A DNA stretch of 12,976 bases, from the NCBI GenBank assembly GCA_015662785.1, contig DQTM01000270.1, positions 1-12,976 on the forward strand. Reading direction: 5' to 3'. This DNA is from Sulfurospirillum arcachonense (GTDB taxonomy: Bacteria; Campylobacterota; Campylobacteria; Campylobacterales; Sulfurospirillaceae). Within the stretch, counting starts at the first letter, position 1, and each line of letters opens with the position of its first letter. The notes beneath the pieces were generated by a model. That model did not search any database and was not told the DNA's origin. It saw only the letters and a list, made by a program, of their open reading frames with translations. The position numbers and the translations under genes were made by a program. Shown here in pieces: positions 1 through 5,943 of this stretch.

Positions 1-29
1 TTTAAAGTATCTAATCAAAAGGATGTTTT

Positions 30-472
30 ATGCAAATAAATTCTTTAAATTTAAATACTCAATTAACTAGTACTGAAAAAACACTCAAGCAAAAATAACA
101 GAATTTGCAAGTGAACTTGAAAAACAACTAATCAATACTATAAAAACTCAAAAACCAGAAGAGCCTAAAAGAGATGCAGAAGTTGTAGATTTTTTAGAAA
201 AACTTACTTCATATGGAGCTGCTGCTTATCTTCAACAGTTAAATTTTGAAAAAATAGAAAAACTATTGGAAGAAAAACGTGAAGAGTTAAAAAAATCCTT
301 AGGCTTGGATGAAAATGCTATACCTCCACTAGAAGGGAGCGATAGGAAGGATGCATTAGCTTCGCTTGAAGATATGATGAGTGCTTATGCCAAAGAGCTA
401 ATGGAAAGAATGGAAGCAAAAGCGGAATTAGAAGATAGGAAAAAGAGTCCTATAGCATTTTTACTTAGTTAA
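30..472 (+). pseudogene. Frameshifted small gene of unknown function
   Basis: I do not recognise this family. An ATG at 30 follows an AAGGA ribosome binding site (19-23) at good spacing and opens a 22-residue reading frame that stops at the TAA 96-98. The next frame carries on without interruption from that point to the TAA at 470-472. Joining them at the A5 run (91-95) gives a sensible protein of about 147 residues. It starts with an Asn/Leu/Thr-rich segment and continues as a charged, mostly helical Glu/Lys-rich chain with no signal peptide or membrane segment. Restoring one A to the run repairs the frame, so a single-base deletion is the simplest explanation. A TTG at 266 could start a 68-residue fragment, but it looks like an internal Leu codon of the repaired protein. 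The gene converges on vapC with only 6 bp between stop codons. A sequencing error cannot be excluded. Confidence 0.6.
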
Positions 473-478
473 GAAAAC

Positions 479-883
479 CTAATCAACCCAATTCTCAACA
501 ACTAAACCATCCACTCTATCAAACTCTTTAGTATTGTTAGTTACAAGTGTTATGCCCATTGATTTTGCATGGGCGGCTATGAGCATGTCTTGGGAGCCTA
601 TGACTTGACCTTTTTTTTCTAGGTTAGCTCTTATTTTTCCATACTCTATGGAGGATTTTTCATCATAATTTACTATGTTGAGTGAAGCTAAGAATAGAGC
701 TAAAGCTCGTCTATTTTTTTCAATCATTTGGCTTTTTTCAACTCCAAAATATAGCTCTGATACTACAATAGAAGAGATACAAATATCGCCTACTTCATAC
801 TCATTGAACTTTGTCTTTAACTCTATTGGTCTGTTTTTAATGAGATAAATACAAATATTGGTGTCAAGCATTACAGTGTTCAA
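479..883 (-). CDS. vapC: VapC-family toxin, PIN-domain ribonuclease
   Basis: Predicted toxin of a type II toxin-antitoxin pair: a Mg2+-dependent PIN-domain endoribonuclease that cuts RNA (in studied VapCs, usually tRNA or rRNA) when not held by VapB. The 134-residue length is normal. The N-terminal MLDTN motif gives the first acidic residue D7; E43 (in SELYFG), D99 (in SQDMLIAAHA) and the late TNNTKEFDRV segment (114-124, with D122) complete the PIN active-site pattern, so the protein looks catalytically intact. The start taken is a TTG at 883 whose bases overlap the vapB stop (TTGA), the usual coupling in such pairs. An in-frame ATG at 871 would still retain D7, so the exact start is uncertain. 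It lies downstream of vapB in a two-gene operon. Confidence 0.9.
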   Translation of the reverse strand: MNTVMLDTNICIYLIKNRPIELKTKFNEYEVGDICISSIVVSELYFGVEKSQMIEKNRRALALFLASLNIVNYDEKSSIEYGKIRANLEKKGQVIGSQDMLIAAHAKSMGITLVTNNTKEFDRVDGLVVENWVD

Positions 884-1113
884 AACATATCCTCTCTATT
901 ATCTTGTGATGGTTGAGTTCTTTCTTTCATAAAGTCATCTGAAAAGTTATCTAAACTATCAAAAAGTATATTGAATTTACTCTTTTTAGGGAAAAGTACT
1001 ATAGCCTCTCCCTCTTTAGCAACAAAAACCTCTTGTTGATTTTCAAATCTAAACTCTTTGGGTATGCGAACGGCTTGGCTTTGACCATTTGGAAAGATTT
1101 TTGCAGTCATCAT
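880..1113 (-). CDS. vapB: VapB-family antitoxin, AbrB-like DNA-binding protein
   Basis: Predicted antitoxin that binds and neutralises the adjacent PIN toxin and, as a swapped-hairpin AbrB/SpoVT dimer, represses its own promoter. Residues 4-50 match the VapB form of that fold: an AKIFPNGQSQAVRIPKEF segment followed by a strand-rich EVFVAKEGEAIVLFP stretch. The acidic C-terminal tail (about 52-77, rich in Asp/Glu/Phe) is the part that normally wraps the toxin. Its 77 residues are typical. Two adjacent ATGs (1113 and 1110) are both served by the AAAGGAG at 1120-1126; the first is used here. The gene has its own strong promoter and an operator-like inverted repeat directly upstream, and its stop overlaps the vapC start. 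Confidence 0.9.
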   Translation of the reverse strand: MMTAKIFPNGQSQAVRIPKEFRFENQQEVFVAKEGEAIVLFPKKSKFNILFDSLDNFSDDFMKERTQPSQDNREDMF

Positions 1114-1121
1114 GGTTTGCT

Positions 1122-1155
1122 CCTTTAGTATATATTTTATAGTATATACTAAAGG
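1122..1155. promoter_or_regulatory. Inverted-repeat operator of vapBC
   Basis: A perfect inverted repeat has 13-bp arms CCTTTAGTATATA (1122-1134) and TATATACTAAAGG (1143-1155) around an 8-bp centre. It spans the -10 element and reaches into the vapB ribosome binding site. The predicted transcription start falls at the inner end of the left arm, so only half of the repeat would be transcribed. That favours a DNA operator, probably for VapB or the VapBC complex, over an RNA hairpin. The -10 side also carries the self-complementary decamer AGTATATACT (1141-1150). Confidence 0.75.
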
Positions 1156-1169
1156 CGAAGATTTGTCAA
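1141..1169 (-). promoter_or_regulatory. vapBC promoter (sigma-70 type)
   Basis: On the minus strand a perfect TTGACA (1169-1164) and a TATACT -10 (1146-1141) are separated by exactly 17 bp. This is the best -35/-10 pair in the window. The -35 overlaps the TGA stop (1168-1166) of the upstream SPFH-NfeD remnant, so the toxin-antitoxin operon does not depend on transcription through that broken gene. Transcription should begin near 1134, giving a leader of about 20 nt that contains the ribosome binding site of vapB. Confidence 0.75.
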
Positions 1170-1824
1170 TTTTTAGAACTTATAACAGCTCTATTTTTTA
1201 CAATCTTGACGTTGACTCTCTCTCCATCTTTATATGAGCTAAGGTCATCATCTGTATTCCAGTAAGTTCCTTCAAACTTTATCTGTTTTCCATCAATAGT
1301 ACCAATTCCACTAGTATGAATTTGTTCTTCTTTATCACTGCTGCTTTTTCCAAGTACTTTTATAAACTTTTTTCTAAATAATAAAGTTATAATAAGCCCC
1401 AAAACAAGTACTGTAGCAGTTTGGGTAAATAGACTTTCAAAATCTAAAACCCAAAGTTCTAAAAGTGCAACTACTAAAAAACCTAATCCTATAGGGAATA
1501 AGCCATATACTGCCTCTTTTGCAGTCTCTACTTGAATAAAAACAATACCATCAACAGAGATATTAACATTGTCTTTTGTAATTACACTTTGCTGAGGGAT
1601 ATTTATAATCTGTTCTTGTTTTGTCAATCTATCTCTAGCAGTATCTAAAACAGGAATAATCAAATGCAAACCTCCATCAAGTGTTTTATGATACTTTCCT
1701 AATCTCTCAACAACCCAAGCATCGGCTTGAGAACGATTTTAACACCTTTGTATATGATGATACCGATTGCCACTATTAGCGCAATAGGGATGATCATACT
1801 TGGGTCTATTCCTTGAACGTACAT
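1166..1824 (-). pseudogene. Frameshifted SPFH (band-7) / NfeD fusion remnant
   Basis: This is two damaged genes joined. Reading from ATG 1824 (AAGGAG at 1835-1830), a membrane anchor MIIPIALIVAIGIIIYKG is followed by a frameshift near 1728-1731. In the next frame the SPFH/stomatin sequence resumes with QADAWVVERLGKYHKTLDGG and LHLIIPVLDTARDRLTKQEQ and continues to KEAVYG (about 1502). From there it passes in frame into LFPIGLGFLVVALLELWVLD, a second hydrophobic segment and a C-terminal OB-like domain ending in RAVISSKN, as in NfeD proteins. SPFH and NfeD genes are classic neighbours (qmcA-ybbJ in E. coli), so a deletion from inside the first into the second explains the join. About two thirds of SPFH and the N-terminus of NfeD are gone. 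A product of 167 residues could start at TTG 1669, but it would lack the anchor. The unshifted frame ends at 1699 after 41 codons. Confidence 0.8.
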
Positions 1825-1847
1825 GTATGCTCCTTAAATTTTTGTTT

Positions 1848-1853
1848 ATTATA
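1848..1853 (-). promoter_or_regulatory. Putative -10 element upstream of the SPFH remnant
   Basis: A perfect TATAAT on the minus strand (1853-1848) is preceded by a T7 run just after the stop of the J-domain gene, the T-rich upstream context often seen in Campylobacterota promoters. There is no good -35. It lies about 24 bp before the ATG at 1824 and may be a surviving promoter of the broken SPFH gene. Confidence 0.4.
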
Positions 1854-1865
1854 CTATCAAAAAAA

Positions 1866-2141
1866 CTAAGAACGACCACTAATCCAATCTTCCATGTTTA
1901 AAAATGAAGGATATTGCTCTTTAAAATCCTCTTCATCAAAAGAAAATCTGTACTCTTGCATATATTTTTTTAGGAGTTTATACGCCTTTGTTATCTCATC
2001 AAATTTTGAAGCATCGCCATTAGGCATATCAGGGTGATAAATTTTTGAAAGTTCTCTATACCTACTTTTCAAATCTCTGTAAGTGATTTTTGTGCAGAGT
2101 TGCAGGCTATCTACTGCTTGCTCAAACTCTGCATATTTCAT
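1866..2141 (-). CDS. Short J-domain (DnaJ-like) protein
   Basis: A 91-residue protein made of little more than a J domain. The helix II segment YRDLKSRYRELSKIYHPD carries the essential HPD tripeptide at 36-38, and helix III follows (KFDEITKAYKLLKKYMQEY, about 46-64). J domains stimulate the ATPase of DnaK/HscA-type Hsp70s. There is no Gly/Phe region, zinc finger or substrate-binding domain as in full DnaJ; only an acidic, aromatic tail of about 25 residues (FSFDEEDFKEQYPSF) remains, which might be a small client-binding element. The ATG sits one base after the stop of the upstream Fe-S protein gene (TAAGATG), so the two are almost certainly co-translated. That suggests a dedicated co-chaperone for the Fe-S protein, but this is inference. 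It lacks the C-terminal coiled-coil domain of HscB. Confidence 0.85.
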   Translation of the reverse strand: MKYAEFEQAVDSLQLCTKITYRDLKSRYRELSKIYHPDMPNGDASKFDEITKAYKLLKKYMQEYRFSFDEEDFKEQYPSFLNMEDWISGRS

Positions 2142-2142
2142 C

Positions 2143-2787
2143 TTAAAATGTGTAACTTTTAGATTTTAGTGAAGCGTGCATATAGTCACAAAAAGGTTTA
2201 TTTTCAGATGCTCCGCATCGACACAAGCTATATTTCTGAGGATTTGCATTAGTTGACCATTTGTCTACATGTAACTCTACTTTTCCTATGATATTTAAAG
2301 GTCCATTTTTAATAACGTTTAACTTATAGCCATCATAATCTTCACTCAAACTCTCACCTGCTATTTCATAAGACAAAGCTCCAGAAGGGCACTGAATGAC
2401 TGACTTTTTAACCTCATCAACATTATCTCCATCAGGATTTATCCAATCTTCACTCGCACTTTTATAAATTTTGGGATAGTTACGCACACAAGTTCCAGCT
2501 CCTGAGCATATAGAGCGATTAAATATTACATTAATCTCTTTTCCCTCATATCTCTGAATTATTTCATTTTCAAGAATATTTTCTGATTTAAAACCACACA
2601 TTCTATGTACTCCATCACAAAAAGGTTGTTGTTTTGACTTACCACATCGGCAAATGATGCTATTTTTCTTGATTGGTATTGATTTACCCCTTGAATCAAA
2701 CAGAATATTGTTTGTCACATCTTCTTGGGTATCTATACTTAACCTAAAAGGTCCATTATCTATTGACTTTATACTAACTTTGCTCAT
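2143..2787 (-). CDS. CDGSH / 4Fe-4S / CDGSH multi-cluster iron-sulfur protein
   Basis: Predicted soluble Fe-S protein of 214 residues (numbering here is from this start). It has three metal sites in order: an N-terminal CDGSH site (C46, C48, C57, H61, in CRCGKSKQQPFCDGVH), a central divergent 4Fe-4S mono-cluster domain (FNRSICSGAGTC with C94 and C100, then the late IQCPSGAL with C133), and a C-terminal CDGSH site (C189, C191, C200, H204). The last reads CDYMH instead of CDGSH, but all four ligands remain. CDGSH sites normally hold 2Fe-2S clusters with three Cys and one His. Each CDGSH domain follows a similar NGPxxI/L strand, suggesting internal duplication. The start at 2787 is preferred over ATG 2814 because AAGGA lies about 7 bases before it and a TAAAAT -10 sits between the two ATGs. 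Electron-transfer or cluster-delivery function is unknown. Confidence 0.85.
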   Translation of the reverse strand: MSKVSIKSIDNGPFRLSIDTQEDVTNNILFDSRGKSIPIKKNSIICRCGKSKQQPFCDGVHRMCGFKSENILENEIIQRYEGKEINVIFNRSICSGAGTCVRNYPKIYKSASEDWINPDGDNVDEVKKSVIQCPSGALSYEIAGESLSEDYDGYKLNVIKNGPLNIIGKVELHVDKWSTNANPQKYSLCRCGASENKPFCDYMHASLKSKSYTF

Positions 2788-2804
2788 ATATATTCCTTTG
2801 AAAC

Positions 2805-2810
2805 ATTTTA
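2805..2810 (-). promoter_or_regulatory. Putative -10 of the Fe-S / J-domain operon
   Basis: TAAAAT on the minus strand lies 18-23 bp upstream of the preferred ATG at 2787 and is preceded by a T5 run. No -35 is evident. Its position inside the longer possible reading frame is part of the argument for the shorter start. Confidence 0.4.
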
Positions 2811-2844
2811 TCATAAAAACGAATTTTTATTTAAACTAATCTGA

Positions 2845-2850
2845 TATAAT
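2845..2850 (+). promoter_or_regulatory. Putative -10 of the sterol-desaturase-family remnant
   Basis: A perfect TATAAT on the plus strand lies 29 bp before the ATG at 2879, downstream of T-rich sequence and with an AAGGA ribosome binding site at 2868-2872. No -35 is seen. The control region of this gene survives although the coding region is broken. Confidence 0.5.
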
Positions 2851-2878
2851 CACAAAAATATGGCAACAAGGAAGACCT

Positions 2879-3338
2879 ATGTTAGAAAACTTTGAACTTT
2901 TTATAACTCAAAATGAACAAAACATAAGAGTCTCTTTTTTCTTAGGCATATTTTTTACCTTGGCAACTTTAGAATTTATAATCCCTAGAAGAGGTCTACT
3001 TGTATCAAAAACGAAACGATGGTTTAACAATATAATTTTGATTTTTTTTAGATACAACGCTAATTAAAATTCTGTTTCCTTTTCTTGCGATTGGAGCTTC
3101 AATCTTTGCCAAAGAACAAGGGGTAGGGGTATTCAATATACTTAATATCTCACCAATCTACTCTATACTTTTCAGTATAATCCTACTAGACCTTATCATA
3201 TATTGGCAACATAGGCTTTTTCATAAAGTAGATTTTTTATGGAAATTTCACAAAGTCCATCACAGTGATATGGACTATGATGTAACAACTGCTCTTCGTT
3301 TCCACCCTATAGAAATCATCATGCTCTATCTTTGCAAT
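2879..3338 (+). pseudogene. Sterol desaturase / fatty acid hydroxylase family remnant
   Basis: A membrane di-iron oxygenase-family gene with two lesions. The first frame starts at ATG 2879 and encodes a membrane-associated N-terminus containing a hydrophobic segment (VSFFLGIFFTLATLEFIIP). It runs into a T8 tract (3042-3049), after which it ends at 3067. With one T fewer, the next frame continues as LDTTLIKILFPFLAIGASIF, a second hydrophobic stretch, then the first two histidine clusters of the family: HRLFH (HxxxH, codons 3210-3224) and HKVHH (HxxHH, codons 3249-3263), followed by SDMDYDVTTALRFHPIE. Recognisable similarity stops near 3338; the third histidine cluster and remaining membrane segments are absent. 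The frame runs on as unrelated sequence to 3392, antisense to the end of the hemY-type gene. Without the third cluster no active di-iron site could form, whatever happens at the T8 tract. Confidence 0.8.
3042..3049 (+). repeat. T8 homopolymer at the frameshift
   Basis: A run of eight T lies exactly where the reading frame of the sterol-desaturase-family remnant breaks; seven T would restore it. Such tracts are prone to slippage in vivo and to miscalling by some sequencing methods. Confidence 0.7.
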
Positions 3339-3354
3339 TTTAAAGTTACCTTTT

Positions 3355-4686
3355 TTACATATCGGCTAAAATCTGCTCTGCCATCTTTTTAGAGTTTCCA
3401 ACACAGTCATTTAGTCCAACACCATAATAAGCATTTGAACTCAAATAAAGCCCTTTATGATCTTTTAGTTTTTCAAAAAGATTCTCCATACTCTCCAGAT
3501 GTCCTACTCTATAGTTAGGAATTCCTCTCTCATATCTTTTCACATAACTTACATCAGGAACAGCGTCAAGTCCCATAGTCTCTTTCACTCCACGAACTGC
3601 AATCTCTAAAAGCTCTTCATCACTTTTTAAAGCCAATTCAGGATTTCTCTGTCCACCTATCATAACTCTAAGTGATTTTTTACCTTTTGGAGCACGGTCA
3701 TCAAATATAGAACTATCCCATAAAACTCCTAGAATCTCTTTTTTTGCACTTGTAGTCGTAAGTAGACCAAAACCTTTCAAGTCATGAGGGAGCTCATTGT
3801 AGCCCAATCCTACTATGCTGATTGGTGAGTATTCAATAGAGTTCAGTATAGAAGAAAGCTTAGCATCTACCTCTGTTAACATATTTGCACTTTCATAAGA
3901 AGGAGTTGAGAGTATAACCTTATCAAAACTCTCCTCTTTGCCATCAACTTGAAGAGTATATTCACCATCTTTTTTATCAATTTTCTTTACATGTAGACCT
4001 GTTTTTATCTCTATTTTAGATGCCTTGGCAAGTCTATCAATAAAAGTACTAACACCACCTTTAAAACTCATCAAAACTCCACCAGGTCCTGCCTCTTTTT
4101 TTCTTTTTGCTAACATACCTTTAAAAAGCCCACCATACTCACGTTCGAGTTTTGCTACAGCAGGAAAGGCTGATTTGACGGAAATCTTATCTGGGGCAGA
4201 AGCAAAAATACCTGCGACCATAGCATCTAAAAAAGTATCTGTCATCTCTTTGCCAACACGTCTATAACCAAAACTCTGTAAAGTCTCATCACTATCATCT
4301 ACTTTTGGAACTCTAAAGTACTCAGTAGCAACGCGAAGTTTGCCTTTACATGTAAGAAGAGGGGACTTCAAAAAAGCCATTGGAGATTCTGGAAGTTGAT
4401 GAAGTGCATCTTTATATATAAAGCGTATTCGTGCATTGTCATCACTTCTCATCAAAATATCATCACAACCACTTGACTTTACAAGCTCCAAAGTATCTGG
4501 CTTGTTTGACAAGAAACCATTGCTTCCCTCTTCAAACAAAAAACCTTTCACCTCTTTGGTTTTCATCTTGCCACCAATTTGCTCATCTTTTTCAAATAGA
4601 GTTATACTAACTTCAGGATTTTTTTGACGTATATAAAACGCCGTAGCCAAACCACTAATTCCCCCACCAACAATAGCTATCTTCAT
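3355..4686 (-). CDS. hemY: Protoporphyrinogen oxidase, FAD-dependent (HemY/HemG type)
   Basis: Predicted flavoenzyme that oxidises protoporphyrinogen IX (or coproporphyrinogen III in some relatives) late in haem synthesis. At 443 residues it is close to the usual family size. The N-terminus is a Rossmann dinucleotide-binding motif, GGGISG (7-12), followed by E32 at the end of the second strand for the FAD ribose and by the GG motif at 38-39. The C-terminus has the conserved FAD-contacting segment SSNAYYGVGLNDCVGN, as in protoporphyrinogen oxidases and related amine oxidases. Nomenclature varies: databases also call this type hemG or cgoX. The gene follows rarA after 69 bp and has its own -10 and a Fur-box-like site, so it is probably a separate or additional transcript. 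No obvious terminator follows its stop; the sterol-desaturase-family remnant converges on it. Family assignment is firm, exact substrate less so. Confidence 0.88.
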   Translation of the reverse strand: MKIAIVGGGISGLATAFYIRQKNPEVSITLFEKDEQIGGKMKTKEVKGFLFEEGSNGFLSNKPDTLELVKSSGCDDILMRSDDNARIRFIYKDALHQLPESPMAFLKSPLLTCKGKLRVATEYFRVPKVDDSDETLQSFGYRRVGKEMTDTFLDAMVAGIFASAPDKISVKSAFPAVAKLEREYGGLFKGMLAKRKKEAGPGGVLMSFKGGVSTFIDRLAKASKIEIKTGLHVKKIDKKDGEYTLQVDGKEESFDKVILSTPSYESANMLTEVDAKLSSILNSIEYSPISIVGLGYNELPHDLKGFGLLTTTSAKKEILGVLWDSSIFDDRAPKGKKSLRVMIGGQRNPELALKSDEELLEIAVRGVKETMGLDAVPDVSYVKRYERGIPNYRVGHLESMENLFEKLKDHKGLYLSSNAYYGVGLNDCVGNSKKMAEQILADM

Positions 4687-4704
4687 AAGTTGTAACCTTT
4701 ATAA

Positions 4705-4723
4705 AATAATTCTCATCATTATA
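4705..4723 (-). promoter_or_regulatory. hemY-type gene -10 with Fur-box-like sequence
   Basis: On the minus strand TATAATGATGAGAATTATT contains a perfect TATAAT -10 (4723-4718) and matches the classical 19-bp Fur box at 14 of 19 positions by eye. It lies 19-37 bp upstream of the ATG, and an AAAGG ribosome binding site follows. A Fur site over the -10 of a haem biosynthesis gene would make biological sense. AT-rich sequence raises the chance of a random match. Confidence 0.4.
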
Positions 4724-4755
4724 GTCTTATCTATTTAACATAGAGCTAACTTTTG

Positions 4756-5943
4756 TCAATTTTTTATTTTCTGTAGCCACTCTTCTAAAGTTTTCTCAAA
4801 ACCCATAGTGGAGTTCTCATAAAATACAATATTTTTTTCAAGATAGTCTTGTTCTACCCAACCACCAAAGTCATGAGGGTACTTATAGTTTTTTGGACTT
4901 GGACTTTTTAGTTGCGGAGGGATTTTTAGAGCTTTTTCATTTTTAACATAAGCTAACGCTTCGTTAATTGCTTTATAACAACTGTTTGATTTTGGACTAC
5001 ATGATAAGTAGACTAGAGTCTGTGCTAAGATGATTCTTGATTCTGGAAAGCCTATTTTACTCACACTTTGTAAACAACTGTTAGCCAAGTTTAGTGCATT
5101 TGGGTTAGCGTTTCCTATGTCTTCACTTGCTAGGATTACTAAACGTCGTGCTATAAAATCTGCACTCTCTCCACCATCAATCAAACGAGCAAGATAATAC
5201 ATAGCAGCATCAACGTCACTTCCTCTTACACTTTTTATCATCGCACTTATGAGGTTGTAGTGAGTGTCATCTGAACTAACACCATCTTTAAGTGCATTTG
5301 GTCTTAAAGCTTTTAGGTTTTCATACGTTACATGTGTATCTACTTTGATAGCAAATTCTAGTAGATTTAGGAGTGAACGGCTATCTCCAGCCGAAGAACT
5401 TATAAGATAATCTTTTGCGTCATCGTCTATAGTAAACTCCACTATCTCTTTTGCTCGTTGAATTACCTCTTCTAAATCCTCTACATGTAGAGAGAAAAAC
5501 TCAAACAGCATTGAACGAGAACGAATGCCACTTGAGAGAGTAAAGTAGGGGTTTTCAGTCGAAGCACCTATGATGATAGCTTCTTTGTTTTCCATAGGAA
5601 GCAGAAGAACTTCTTGTTGAGTTTTACTAAGTCTATGAACCTCATCTATAAATATAAGAGGTTTTGCTAAAGAGTGTCTGTGATCTGCAAAAATTTTTCT
5701 AAAAGCATCTACTTTAACACTAGTAGCGTCAAGTTCATAAAAAGGGAGTTCAAGCTCTTTGGATACAATCCTAGCTAACGTTGTTTTACCAACGCCTGCT
5801 GGACCGAAAAAGATACAGTGAGGAATAGTCCCAGATTTTAAAAGCTTAAAAAAAGGACTATCTTCACTACATATATGTTTTTGCCCAGCCATCTCACTAA
5901 GAGTAGTTGGACGAAGTTTGAGAGCGAGGTTATCTGCTTTCAC
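4756..5943 (-). CDS. rarA: Replication-associated recombination protein A (AAA+ ATPase)
   Basis: RarA/MgsA family clamp-loader-like AAA+ ATPase that acts at stalled or damaged replication forks and binds single-stranded DNA ends and SSB. Visible motifs are Walker A GPAGVGKT (47-54), Walker B LIFIDEVH (96-103) with D100-E101, the sensor-1 region GASTENPYF (126-134) and SGIRSRSMLFEF (138-149) with the arginine-finger region. The conserved C-terminal tetramerisation half includes GSDVDAAMYYLARLIDGGE and ending motifs such as KYPHDFGGWVEQDYL. At 395 residues it is slightly shorter than E. coli RarA. It begins with GTG at 5943, inside the 3' end of the rluB-type gene (14-bp overlap), and is the last gene of the rsmA-rnj-kdsD-rluB chain. 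Its TGA stop precedes the hemY-type gene promoter region. Confidence 0.93.
   Translation of the reverse strand: MKADNLALKLRPTTLSEMAGQKHICSEDSPFFKLLKSGTIPHCIFFGPAGVGKTTLARIVSKELELPFYELDATSVKVDAFRKIFADHRHSLAKPLIFIDEVHRLSKTQQEVLLLPMENKEAIIIGASTENPYFTLSSGIRSRSMLFEFFSLHVEDLEEVIQRAKEIVEFTIDDDAKDYLISSSAGDSRSLLNLLEFAIKVDTHVTYENLKALRPNALKDGVSSDDTHYNLISAMIKSVRGSDVDAAMYYLARLIDGGESADFIARRLVILASEDIGNANPNALNLANSCLQSVSKIGFPESRIILAQTLVYLSCSPKSNSCYKAINEALAYVKNEKALKIPPQLKSPSPKNYKYPHDFGGWVEQDYLEKNIVFYENSTMGFEKTLEEWLQKIKN

Noticed and set aside
2788..2814. Nine extra N-terminal residues on the Fe-S protein (start at ATG 2814)
   Set aside because: The AAGGA and the putative -10 both fit the ATG at 2787, and the -10 would fall inside the longer frame.
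3042..3049. T8 tract as an ON/OFF phase-variation switch
   Set aside because: The downstream gene also lacks its third histidine cluster, so neither state gives an active enzyme.
4025..4627. Two plus-strand frames (80 and 63 residues)
   Set aside because: Both are antisense to the hemY-type gene, whose motifs are intact at both ends.
4754..4759. TTGACA on the minus strand as the -35 of the hemY-type gene
   Set aside because: The spacer to the TATAAT at 4718-4723 would be 30 bp. The same AAATTGACAAA string at the end of the SPFH-NfeD remnant does form a correct promoter, but here it is probably only Asn-TGA stop context.
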